11,946 nt of DNA, from the NCBI GenBank assembly GCA_013152695.1, contig JAADFV010000454.1, positions 1 through 11,946 of the forward strand, written 5' to 3'. Below are positions 5,844 through 11,946 of the stretch, in pieces. This DNA comes from Chloroflexota bacterium (GTDB taxonomy: Bacteria > Chloroflexota > Anaerolineae > J102). The notes beneath the pieces were generated by a model. The model was not told where the DNA came from and made no database searches. It saw only the letters and a list, made by a program, of their open reading frames with translations. Positions within the stretch are counted from its first letter, which is position 1, and every line of letters starts with the position of its first letter. The position numbers and the translations under genes were made by a program.

Positions 5844-7271
5844 ATGTACCGTAAAACCAAAATCGTGATCAGCGATACCCATATTGGTGCTGGTGGCGGC
5901 CTCGAAGGCAATAAACTGGAGGATTTTATCTCTGACTCTGAGTTCATAGCCTGGATTCGTCGCCTGATCGATGAATCCAATCAACAAGGGATTGAGATAG
6001 AATTCATCATCAACGGTGATTGGATTGAGTTTTTACAGGTACCTGCCGTAGATCAGTTCGAACCGGAGCACATTTACGATGCTTCTTATTACACCGATGT
6101 CTCGGAAGAAGCAGCTTTGCAGCGCCTGGAAATTGTTCACAAATGGCATAGCGACATCTTTGTTGGCCTCTCCGACTTTCTCAATCCCGGCCTTCCCCGC
6201 CGTACCCTTACGATTCTCTTCGGCAATCATGATCCCGAGTTGGTTTACCCCAAGGTGCAGGAACGGCTACGAGAAATGCTCCATGCCAGCGGCGCTGAGA
6301 AAGACCTGGTCAGCTTCGGCCCGCGTTATTATTTCCGCGACGGTGTCTACGTTGAACACGGCAATGCTTATGGTGAAGCCGTCAACAAATTCACGAACCC
6401 CGACTTACCGTTTGATCCCAAACAGCCCTCCCTGATCGAACGCCCCAGTGGCTCTCACTTCGTTACACGTTTTTTCAACCAGCTCGAGTGGGAACGGCCC
6501 TGGGTAGACGGCGTGCATCCGCTGACCTCGCTCATTTTTTATGCTCTCGCCTATGAGCCCGTCTTTGCTCTGCGTGTACTCAAGGCCTTTTTAGAAGTTG
6601 CACCCAACATCCTTGTCAGTATCAGTGGCGCTCCGGCGGAGGGTGCTGGCAACGTTAGCCAGCAAGTTCTGACCCAAATTGCCAGTGAGGAGCAACAAGC
6701 GGCTGTAGCCCAACAGCTTCAGTCGGACCCTGATTTTGCCCGCGCTTTTCAAGCCCAGGTACAGCAAGCGTTAACAGAAAAGGGTATTGCGCCAACGCCA
6801 TCCCTGGGTATCGCCGGCGCACCGTCCACGCTCCCGCCCCAGGTGCGTGCCCGCGAGATCACAGAATATTACTGGCAACTCTTGGAAGAAGCTGCCGACC
6901 GTATTGCCCGAGAGCGGGGTGCTCAGGTCGTCCTCTTCGGCCATATTCATGAACGTGTGCATAAACAGCTTCCCTCCGGTGCCACTTACCTCAACACCGG
7001 CACCTGGGTGTGGAAAGGTGACTTCAGCAAAGCGCCGGACCAGGTCTGGCAGGACCTCTTGGTCCATCCTGACAAGTACAGTCGTGCCCGCGAGCTAAGC
7101 TATGCTCGCATTGACTACGATGAAAACGGTGTGCTATCGAACGTACAGCTTTTGCGTGTCGGCGATGCTCCCTCCCCTCCACCTGCACCCGGCCCTCTCC
7201 CCCAACCCGGCTGGTGGGCGAAATTTCTCCTGGCCCTCCGTTCTTTCTGGCAACGATTCTTTGCCAAATAG
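5844..7271 (+). CDS. Calcineurin-like metallophosphoesterase
   Basis: This 475-residue protein is a dinuclear-metal phosphoesterase. The metal-ligand and catalytic motifs are all present in order: D11 and H13 in SDTHIG, D59 in NGDWIEF, N128-H129 in GNHDPE, H172 in EHGN, and H367/H369 in GHIHE. The GDWIEF and GNHD pattern is closest in style to LpxH/YbbF-like UDP-diacylglucosamine hydrolase relatives, but the substrate cannot be told from sequence. Between the fourth and fifth motifs is a large insertion (about 190-340) with a hydrophobic stretch near 226-260 and a Gln/Ala-rich helical part. After the catalytic domain comes a proline-rich spacer (443-456) and a Trp/Phe/Lys/Arg-rich final helix (457-475) that could bind the membrane face. 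It is the first gene of the plus-strand operon, with a strong ribosome binding site and promoter; the nucleoside hydrolase follows after 32 nt. Confidence 0.92.
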   Translation: MYRKTKIVISDTHIGAGGGLEGNKLEDFISDSEFIAWIRRLIDESNQQGIEIEFIINGDWIEFLQVPAVDQFEPEHIYDASYYTDVSEEAALQRLEIVHKWHSDIFVGLSDFLNPGLPRRTLTILFGNHDPELVYPKVQERLREMLHASGAEKDLVSFGPRYYFRDGVYVEHGNAYGEAVNKFTNPDLPFDPKQPSLIERPSGSHFVTRFFNQLEWERPWVDGVHPLTSLIFYALAYEPVFALRVLKAFLEVAPNILVSISGAPAEGAGNVSQQVLTQIASEEQQAAVAQQLQSDPDFARAFQAQVQQALTEKGIAPTPSLGIAGAPSTLPPQVRAREITEYYWQLLEEAADRIARERGAQVVLFGHIHERVHKQLPSGATYLNTGTWVWKGDFSKAPDQVWQDLLVHPDKYSRARELSYARIDYDENGVLSNVQLLRVGDAPSPPPAPGPLPQPGWWAKFLLALRSFWQRFFAK

Positions 7272-7303
7272 CACGGCTTTCTTCGACAGTAGCCTGCATT
7301 ATC

Positions 7304-8266
7304 ATGTCCCGACATTTTATCATCGATACAGACACCGCTTCTGACGATGCCGTCGCCATCCTCATGGCCCTACAGTGGCCAGATGTGGAAGTCGATGCCA
7401 TTACCATCGTTGCTGGCAATATGCCGGTAGCACAGGGAAGCATCAATGCCCGCTTCACCGTCGAACTCTGCAAGAAGGAGACGCCGGTTTACGAGGGCTG
7501 TACCCGGCCCTTGCTCCGTGAACCCTTCCCCGCCCACTGGTTCCACGGCCCCGATGGCATGGGCGGCATGCATTATCCGCCGCCACAACGCCCGCCCGCA
7601 CCTGGTCACGCTGTACCGGAGCTAATCCGTCGCTTTGGCCAGGCACCCGGCGAGATCACCCTGGTCACGCTGGGGCCTCTGACGAATATTGCCACAGCCT
7701 TGCGCCTTGAACCGAGGCTGGCGCAATGGGTAAAGCAATGTATTGTCATGGGCGGCGCCGCCTGCACCGTCGGAAACATCACCCCGGCCGCCGAATACAA
7801 CATCTGGTGTGATCCCGAAGCTGCTCGTATCGTCTTTCACTCGGGGATGCCCATTCTTATGGTGGGCTGGGAAGTAAGCCGGGGTGAAGCCAATTTAAGT
7901 GAGGCCGAGATCAACGACATCTACCAACTGGGCAGTGATCGAGCCCGTTTTGCCATGGATTGCAACAAACACGCCCTCGCCGCCAGTGTCACCTTGCAGG
8001 GTGATCCCGGTTTGGGGCTGCCCGATCCCGTAGCCATGGCCGTGGCTCTCGACCCCAGCATCTGTAGGCAACGCAGCCGTCATTTTGTCGAGGTATCTTG
8101 CGATGAACTGACACGAGGAATGACAATTGTCGATCGACTGAACGTCGCCACCACGCCGCCTGCGCGCGATACCCTATGGAGCAACAAATCTCCCAATATC
8201 GATGTCTGCTGGGAGATCGATGCCCCCCGCTGGAAACAGATGTTGTTGCAAACCTTGGCCCCCTGA
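7304..8266 (+). CDS. Nucleoside hydrolase (IU-NH family)
   Basis: This 320-residue cytoplasmic enzyme should hydrolyse the N-glycosidic bond of a ribonucleoside to base and ribose, a salvage reaction. The calcium/ribose site is clear: D8-T-D10 and D14-D15 in the [11 protein letters not shown] motif, N39 in [12 protein letters not shown] at 81-88, TLGPLTNIA at 123-131, E164 and N166 in [12 protein letters not shown], and D241. The residue before D241 is proline (LPDPVAM), where the inosine/uridine-preferring enzymes carry the catalytic histidine. Base specificity or leaving-group activation may therefore differ. The start at ATG 7304 places the DxD motif at the normal position; an upstream in-frame ATG at 7214 overlaps the metallophosphoesterase gene and adds residues with no family match. 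No good ribosome binding site is seen, consistent with an internal operon gene. The phosphoesterase and hydrolase could act successively on nucleotides, but this is only a guess from proximity. Confidence 0.93.
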   Translation: MSRHFIIDTDTASDDAVAILMALQWPDVEVDAITIVAGNMPVAQGSINARFTVELCKKETPVYEGCTRPLLREPFPAHWFHGPDGMGGMHYPPPQRPPAPGHAVPELIRRFGQAPGEITLVTLGPLTNIATALRLEPRLAQWVKQCIVMGGAACTVGNITPAAEYNIWCDPEAARIVFHSGMPILMVGWEVSRGEANLSEAEINDIYQLGSDRARFAMDCNKHALAASVTLQGDPGLGLPDPVAMAVALDPSICRQRSRHFVEVSCDELTRGMTIVDRLNVATTPPARDTLWSNKSPNIDVCWEIDAPRWKQMLLQTLAP

Positions 8267-8273
8267 AAAGGGG
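8260..8273 (+). other. Small hairpin with GAAA tetraloop over the stop codon
   Basis: CCCCT-GAAA-AGGGG forms a 5-bp, GC-rich stem closed by a GNRA-type loop, and it includes the nucleoside hydrolase stop codon TGA. No T-run follows, so it is not an intrinsic terminator. It could be a stabilising or processing element in the 47-nt gap before the YhfC gene, or chance. Confidence 0.3.
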
Positions 8274-8313
8274 CAGGGCAGCGGCAGAATAACAGCCATT
8301 TCATCCCCTCCCC

Positions 8314-9180
8314 ATGCTATACTTTACCTATGCCCTCAACTTTCTCCTGATGATCGCCTTGCCGATCGGGTTGGGGTTCTTTTTGGCTCGGCGCTATGGC
8401 CTCGCCTGGCGTCTCTTTTTTGCCGGCGGCATCACTTTTATCCTGGCCCAGGTATTCCACCTCCCTTTCAACTTTGCCCTCACCCTGGCCTTCAAAAAAG
8501 ATATTCTGCCTGCGCCTCCTCCACAGTGGCATCTCCTCTTCAATGCGCTTGTTCTGGGCCTTTCTGCTGCACTCTTCGAGGAGTTCGCCCGTTACATCAG
8601 CTTACGTTACTTTCTCAAGAAACAACGTTCCTGGAAAAAAGCCCTGATGTTTGGCGCCGGTCATGGTGGTACCGAGGCTGTCATTCTCGGCATCATCGCC
8701 GCCATAGCATACATCAATTTAGTCGTTTTACGCAGCAATCCCGCTTTACTTGAGAGCCTCCCCCCTACCCAGCTCCAAGCTGTGCAACAGCAGTTGCAGG
8801 CTTATTGGTCAGCCCCATGGTACATGTCGATCTTAGGCGCGGTAGAACGTGTATTTGCAATCTGTTTTCATCTCAGTGCTGCTGTTCTGGTCATGCAGAC
8901 ATTTTTACGGAATCAGTGGCGCTGGTTGGGATTGGCTATTGTCTGGCATTGGTTGCTGGATGGCCTCACCGTCTATGTGGTAGGGATGTGGGGAGCCTTA
9001 GCCACTGAAGGCATGTTAGGCCTACTTGCCCTTGCCAGCCTGGGAATCGTCTTCGCTCTGCGCTCTCCCGATCCCAGCCCACCTCCACCGGCGGCACCGG
9101 TCGAGATACCCCCCTCCTCCCCTGAAGAAACCCGGCCTGCACTCACGCCCGACCTACTCGAGCGTTCTCGCTATGAATGA
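8314..9180 (+). CDS. YhfC-family intramembrane metalloprotease
   Basis: This 288-residue protein is a polytopic membrane protein with about seven hydrophobic segments (near 4-24, 31-52, 74-90, 108-136, 174-196, 203-224 and 226-248). It carries conserved polar residues inside the membrane as in the YhfC/CPBP-like proteases: E89-E90-F-A-R93, G-H117-G-G-T-E121-A, E178-R179, H186 in FHLSAA, and H212/D216 in WHWLLDG. These would form the glutamate/histidine active site. The C-terminus is a cytoplasmic, proline-rich tail ending in ERSRYE. Relatives of this fold process membrane or secreted peptides, including in bacteriocin maturation and immunity, but YhfC substrates are not established. The gene lacks a Shine-Dalgarno site, follows the nucleoside hydrolase by 47 nt, and abuts the ABC ATPase gene; an ATG for that gene lies inside its last codons. 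This close linkage suggests a joint role with the transporter. Confidence 0.85.
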   Translation: MLYFTYALNFLLMIALPIGLGFFLARRYGLAWRLFFAGGITFILAQVFHLPFNFALTLAFKKDILPAPPPQWHLLFNALVLGLSAALFEEFARYISLRYFLKKQRSWKKALMFGAGHGGTEAVILGIIAAIAYINLVVLRSNPALLESLPPTQLQAVQQQLQAYWSAPWYMSILGAVERVFAICFHLSAAVLVMQTFLRNQWRWLGLAIVWHWLLDGLTVYVVGMWGALATEGMLGLLALASLGIVFALRSPDPSPPPPAAPVEIPPSSPEETRPALTPDLLERSRYE

Positions 9181-9190
9181 AGTATTGAGC

Positions 9191-10126
9191 ATGATTCACA
9201 CCGAAAACCTTACGCGCATTTTTAGAATCAAAGATAACACAGAATTAGTAGCAGTCGATCGTCTCAGCATCGATGTTCAGGCAGGAGAAGTCTTCGGCTT
9301 TCTCGGCCCCAACGGTGCTGGCAAAACCACAACCATCCGCATGCTAACCTGTCTCATCGCGCCAACACAAGGGACAGCCACCATCAACGGCTACACCGTT
9401 GGTGTAGACAATCAGGCCATCCGCAAAAGTGTGGGTATTCTCACAGAAACACCGGGAATGTATGAGCGACTGAGTGCCGCCTACAACCTGCGAATCTTCG
9501 CTAATCTCTACGGTGTCAGCAATCCCGAGGCCCAGATTGCCAAATACCTGCAGATGATGGGTTTGTGGGAGCGCCGTGACGAGGAAGTAGCCGGATTTTC
9601 CAAGGGAATGCGCCAAAAACTGGCCTTAGCACGGGCTCTCCTCCATGAACCGCAAATCCTCTTCCTGGATGAACCTACGGCCGGCCTAGACCCCGAGGCC
9701 GCCCACATGGTCCGGGATTTTATCGCAGAACTTCGTGATCAAGGACGCACGGTATTTCTTTGCACCCACAACCTCGATGAGGCTGACCGGCTTTGCGACC
9801 ATATCGCCGTATTCAAAACACGCCTTATCGCCATGGATACGCCGACCAACTTACGCCGGCGCCTCTTTAGCCGTCAGGTTGTTTTTCACCTACGCGCCCT
9901 GGACCCAGCCTTCATCACCACTGTCAAGTCCCTGCCCTTTGTCGAAGATGTACAGGCCATCGACAACAAATTAGTGGTGCGTTTACATGACCCCGAGCAG
10001 TACAATCCTGCCATCATTCGCAGTTTGATTGCAGCCGGCGCCGATATTCAATTTGTGGGCGAACTACGCTACACCCTCGAAGACGTCTATCTCCAGCTTG
10101 TTCAGAACAACCCCTCCCTGAATTGA
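9191..10126 (+). CDS. ABC transporter ATP-binding protein (ABC-2/CcmA-like)
   Basis: This 311-residue cytoplasmic ATPase energises the membrane subunit encoded next. Walker A is GPNGAGKT at 39-46. The Q-loop region reads GILTETPGMYERL, with glutamate at 86 as often seen in ABC-2 type exporters. The signature is FSKGMRQK at 136-143, Walker B with catalytic glutamate is ILFLDEP at 156-162, and the switch histidine is H193 in CTHNLDEA. A C-terminal domain of about 90 residues follows the nucleotide-binding domain, as in drug or antibiotic exporters of the CcmA type. The start at ATG 9191 is chosen because it matches the usual family beginning (MI.TENLT). An ATG at 9173 overlaps the YhfC stop and would add six residues; neither has a good ribosome binding site. 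The permease gene begins 6 nt after the stop. Confidence 0.93.
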   Translation: MIHTENLTRIFRIKDNTELVAVDRLSIDVQAGEVFGFLGPNGAGKTTTIRMLTCLIAPTQGTATINGYTVGVDNQAIRKSVGILTETPGMYERLSAAYNLRIFANLYGVSNPEAQIAKYLQMMGLWERRDEEVAGFSKGMRQKLALARALLHEPQILFLDEPTAGLDPEAAHMVRDFIAELRDQGRTVFLCTHNLDEADRLCDHIAVFKTRLIAMDTPTNLRRRLFSRQVVFHLRALDPAFITTVKSLPFVEDVQAIDNKLVVRLHDPEQYNPAIIRSLIAAGADIQFVGELRYTLEDVYLQLVQNNPSLN

Positions 10127-10132
10127 TCTCAC

Positions 10133-10930
10133 ATGAATAAAATACGCATCACTACCATCGTCCGCAAAGAATGGGCCGAGCTTTATAAGAATTCGCTGGT
10201 GCTGTCCACAGTCCTTTTTATGCCTCTAATCTTGACCGCCCTACCCCTTCTCATTCTTTGGGCATCCGGTGGCTTTAATGGCACAGTCGATATGATCACG
10301 GCCGAATTACCTCCGCAAATGACGGCCCTGTGTACAGGATTAAACGGTGCCGCCTGCAATCAAGTCTTTATTGTCAGCCAATTTATGCTCCTTTTCATGA
10401 TGATTCCCCTGATTATTCCCGCGGCCATCGCCCCTTACAGCATTGTCGGCGAAAAAACACAACGGAGCCTGGAACCCCTGCTCGCCACCCCCATCACCAC
10501 AACCGAGCTACTCATTGCCAAAAACCTGGCTGCCGTCATTCCTGCCATTCTCGCCACCTGGTTTTCATTTGCCATCTTTGCTGTGGGTGCACGGCTACTC
10601 ATTGTGGATCACCTTGCCTTTATCCGCCTCTTCGATGCCCGCTGGCTCATTGCCATCTTTTTCCTCTCCCCCCTCCTGGCGATTCTTTCCGTCGATCTGT
10701 CAATCATGATCTCTTCTCGTAGCAACGATGCCCGTGTGGCCCAGCAAACAGCCAGCCTGTTCGTGCTGCCTGTGGTCTTTTTACTTTTGGGCCAGATCCT
10801 CGGCTTTTTGATCTTCAGTACCACTGTGGCGATCATATTTTCCCTTGTCGCCCTGGTGCTCGACATTGCTCTCACTTTCCTGGCCGTACAGATTTTTGAT
10901 CGTGAGGCGATTCTCACACGCTGGCAATAG
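10133..10930 (+). CDS. ABC-2 type transporter permease
   Basis: This 265-residue membrane protein has about six transmembrane segments (near 22-44, 80-101, 130-155, 170-192, 207-228 and 231-254). The cytoplasmic loop after the second helix contains GEKTQRSLEPLLATPITTTELLIAK-like sequence in the pattern typical of ABC-2 permeases, where the conserved E and the small-residue run couple to the ATPase. The N-terminal amphipathic segment with RKEWAELYKN is also characteristic. The outside loop between helices 1 and 2 (about 45-79) has two cysteines, C67 and C75, that could pair. Only one permease gene is present, so the transporter is probably a homodimer of permeases with two copies of the adjacent ATPase. 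The substrate is unknown; exporters of this class move lipids, polysaccharides, antibiotics or peptides. Confidence 0.9.
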   Translation: MNKIRITTIVRKEWAELYKNSLVLSTVLFMPLILTALPLLILWASGGFNGTVDMITAELPPQMTALCTGLNGAACNQVFIVSQFMLLFMMIPLIIPAAIAPYSIVGEKTQRSLEPLLATPITTTELLIAKNLAAVIPAILATWFSFAIFAVGARLLIVDHLAFIRLFDARWLIAIFFLSPLLAILSVDLSIMISSRSNDARVAQQTASLFVLPVVFLLLGQILGFLIFSTTVAIIFSLVALVLDIALTFLAVQIFDREAILTRWQ

Positions 10931-10941
10931 CCAGACCCACT

Positions 10942-11697
10942 ATGAACGCACATCCTCTCCACCACCTTTGGCGACGACACCTGGTTTTGGTGATCGTAAT
11001 GCTTCTCTTGCTGATGACAATGCCGGTTTCGGCGCAGGAACAAGGCCTCACCCTGCGCCTGAATCGTGACTTTGGCTATGCCGGTTTCAGCGGTGATATT
11101 CAGGGTACCTTTAGTTTCCGCGTAAGCGGTCCAGATAATTTACGCGAAGTCGAGTTTTATATCGACGACCAGTTGGTGGGCGTCGATTACGAGGCTCCCT
11201 GGCGCTACCAGTTTCGCACCGATGATTTCGCCCTGGGCGTACACGAACTCTATGCGATTGGCCGTACCGACGATGGTAAAACCCTAAAATCGAATGTCCT
11301 GCGACGCGAGTTTGTTCCCGCGGCAAAGGGGTGGAAGTTTGCTGCCAAAATCCTCGTTCCTCTTCTTATCCTCACCCTCCTCATTCCTGTAACCATGTAC
11401 CTGCTAGAACGGCGGCAGGGCAAGAAACCTGGGAGGGGATATGGTGTGATGGGTGGGGCAGTGTGTCCACGCTGTGGCTATCCCTTTGCTCGTCACTTTT
11501 GGGCGCCCAATCTCGGCCTCGCCAAATTCGATCGTTGCCCCAATTGCGGCAAATGGAGCGTCGTACGTCGCGCCTCGACTGAAGAACTGGAACGGGCAGA
11601 ACAGCAGTTTTTTGCCGAATCCAAAACCGTGACCGAACCACAATTGTCCGAAGAAGACAAACTGCGCCAGCAGATCGAAGAGTCGAAATACGAATAA
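10942..11697 (+). CDS. Ig-like domain, single-pass membrane protein with zinc ribbon
   Basis: I do not recognise a named family for the whole 251-residue protein. It starts with a signal sequence (hydrophobic 13-28, likely cleavage after A31 in VSAQE). Residues about 35-125 are a beta-rich Ig-like domain of the type [15 protein letters not shown], the pattern of bacterial Ig modules that contact sugars or proteins. A transmembrane helix (about 134-155) is followed by basic residues [11 protein letters not shown], which place the rest inside the cell. There a zinc ribbon has C175-PR-C178 and C199-PN-C202, separated by the conserved-looking [11 protein letters not shown] charged helix (212-251) ends in EESKYE. 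The gene lies 11 nt after the ABC permease gene, with no Shine-Dalgarno site, so it is probably co-transcribed and could be an accessory or sensor subunit of the transporter. That role is inferred from position only. Confidence 0.85.
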   Translation: MNAHPLHHLWRRHLVLVIVMLLLLMTMPVSAQEQGLTLRLNRDFGYAGFSGDIQGTFSFRVSGPDNLREVEFYIDDQLVGVDYEAPWRYQFRTDDFALGVHELYAIGRTDDGKTLKSNVLRREFVPAAKGWKFAAKILVPLLILTLLIPVTMYLLERRQGKKPGRGYGVMGGAVCPRCGYPFARHFWAPNLGLAKFDRCPNCGKWSVVRRASTEELERAEQQFFAESKTVTEPQLSEEDKLRQQIEESKYE

Positions 11698-11794
11698 ACT
11701 CATCCTCTCATCCTCTTTCTTACCCGACCTGTGGCCCCGATACCTACCGATAGCGGGCCCGACCCTATCTCATTTACATCCAAGGAGTCCTAAC
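11698..11794 (+). other. 97-nt intergenic leader before the AIM24-family gene
   Basis: This gap is much longer than the others in the plus-strand operon. It holds a tandem 8-bp duplication TCATCCTC (11700-11715) and two direct copies of CCGATA (11737-11742 and 11747-11752) one helical turn apart. GGCCC at 11733-11737 and GGGCC at 11755-11759 could pair, but no T-run follows. No good -35/-10 pair is visible, so whether a new transcript starts here is open. Confidence 0.4.
11782..11787 (+). promoter_or_regulatory. Strong Shine-Dalgarno site for the AIM24-family gene
   Basis: AAGGAG lies 7 nt before ATG 11795. It is the strongest ribosome binding site in the window and fixes the start codon. 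Confidence 0.85.
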
Positions 11795-11946
11795 ATGAGC
11801 TTGAAATACAAAATCAGCGGTACTACTCTGCCTGTCGTCACCGTCGAACTTGAGCCGGGGATCAAAGTCTACTCTGAATCCGGCGGTATGAGCTGGATGA
11901 GCGGCAATGTCGATATGGATACCAACACGGGTGGGGGACTGGGAAA
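11795..11946 (+). CDS. AIM24/TIGR00266-family protein, N-terminal part only
   Basis: Fifty codons are visible before the window ends. They match the start of the AIM24 (TIGR00266) family closely: [18 protein letters not shown] (5-22), then a [13 protein letters not shown] stretch (25-37), VDMDT and a GGGLG turn. The pattern of an ISG.. opening, a central glycine-methionine-tryptophan motif and a GGG loop is typical of these small beta-barrel proteins. Their molecular role is not settled; in yeast mitochondria Aim24 supports inner-membrane organisation, and bacterial copies have no assigned reaction. There is no signal peptide, so the protein is expected in the cytoplasm. It has its own strong ribosome binding site and a 97-nt upstream gap, so it may be expressed separately from the ABC/zinc-ribbon genes. 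The remaining three quarters or so lies outside the window. Confidence 0.85.
   Translation, partial: MSLKYKISGTTLPVVTVELEPGIKVYSESGGMSWMSGNVDMDTNTGGGLG

Noticed and set aside
7214..7303. An upstream start for the nucleoside hydrolase
   Set aside because: It overlaps the end of the metallophosphoesterase gene and adds 30 residues without family match; ATG 7304 puts the DxD motif at its normal place.
9026..9172. A 49-codon extension of the ABC ATPase into the YhfC gene
   Set aside because: It is the out-of-frame reading of the YhfC tail; the ABC domain begins only after 9191.
10443..10722. Overlapping Pro/Ser- and His/Cys-rich frames within the permease gene
   Set aside because: They are alternative frames of a gene whose own frame shows six membrane helices and the ABC-2 signature; composition is an artefact of hydrophobic codons.
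11733..11759. Possible intrinsic terminator after the zinc-ribbon gene
   Set aside because: Only five GC pairs with a 17-nt loop and no T-run after them; not a credible terminator.

Overview
The window looks like chromosomal DNA of a Chloroflexota bacterium (Anaerolineae/Caldilineae-like). This is an inference from style, not from a marker gene. The support is the long Thr/Pro/Ala linkers (TATPTPT type) in two exported proteins, lipoproteins and bitopic proteins but no outer-membrane machinery, a YhfC-type intramembrane protease, an AIM24-family protein, and moderate GC by eye. There are no tRNA or rRNA genes, insertion sequences, phage genes or CRISPR arrays. The region reads as ordinary, densely coded chromosome with two divergent operons.

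Left half (1-5696, minus strand): one probable operon, read right to left. It encodes an M1-type zinc metallopeptidase lipoprotein (4200-5696), a DegV-family lipid-binding protein (3298-4155), a secreted subtilisin-like protease (1232-3301, sharing an ATGA start/stop overlap with DegV), and a TPR-repeat lipoprotein (start 1223, running off the left edge). Three of the four products are exported or membrane-anchored. Two of them carry the same kind of Thr/Pro linker, so the operon mainly builds surface proteins, with proteolysis as the visible theme.

Centre (5697-5843): a 147-bp divergent intergenic region. It holds a near-consensus sigma-70-type promoter for the right operon (TTGAGA-17-TATAAT), with a perfect 6-3-6 inverted repeat sitting mostly in its spacer. 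A weaker opposing promoter (TTGCCA-17-CATAAT) would serve the left operon. The two promoters face each other, so their predicted transcripts overlap at the 5' ends.

Right half (5844-11946, plus strand): a calcineurin-like metallophosphoesterase with a strong ribosome binding site, a nucleoside hydrolase, a YhfC-family intramembrane metalloprotease, an ABC ATPase, an ABC-2 type permease, a protein with an extracellular Ig-like domain, one membrane helix and a cytoplasmic zinc ribbon, and finally (after 97 bp) the start of an AIM24/TIGR00266-family gene cut by the window end. The YhfC, ABC, ABC and Ig/zinc-ribbon genes are tightly packed and are the best candidate here for a functionally linked, poorly described membrane module. 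The YhfC and zinc-ribbon proteins also end in similar tails (ERSRYE and EESKYE). No classical Shine-Dalgarno site precedes the genes inside the right operon. Strong ones precede the metallophosphoesterase and the AIM24 gene, which suggests that the latter starts a new transcription unit.
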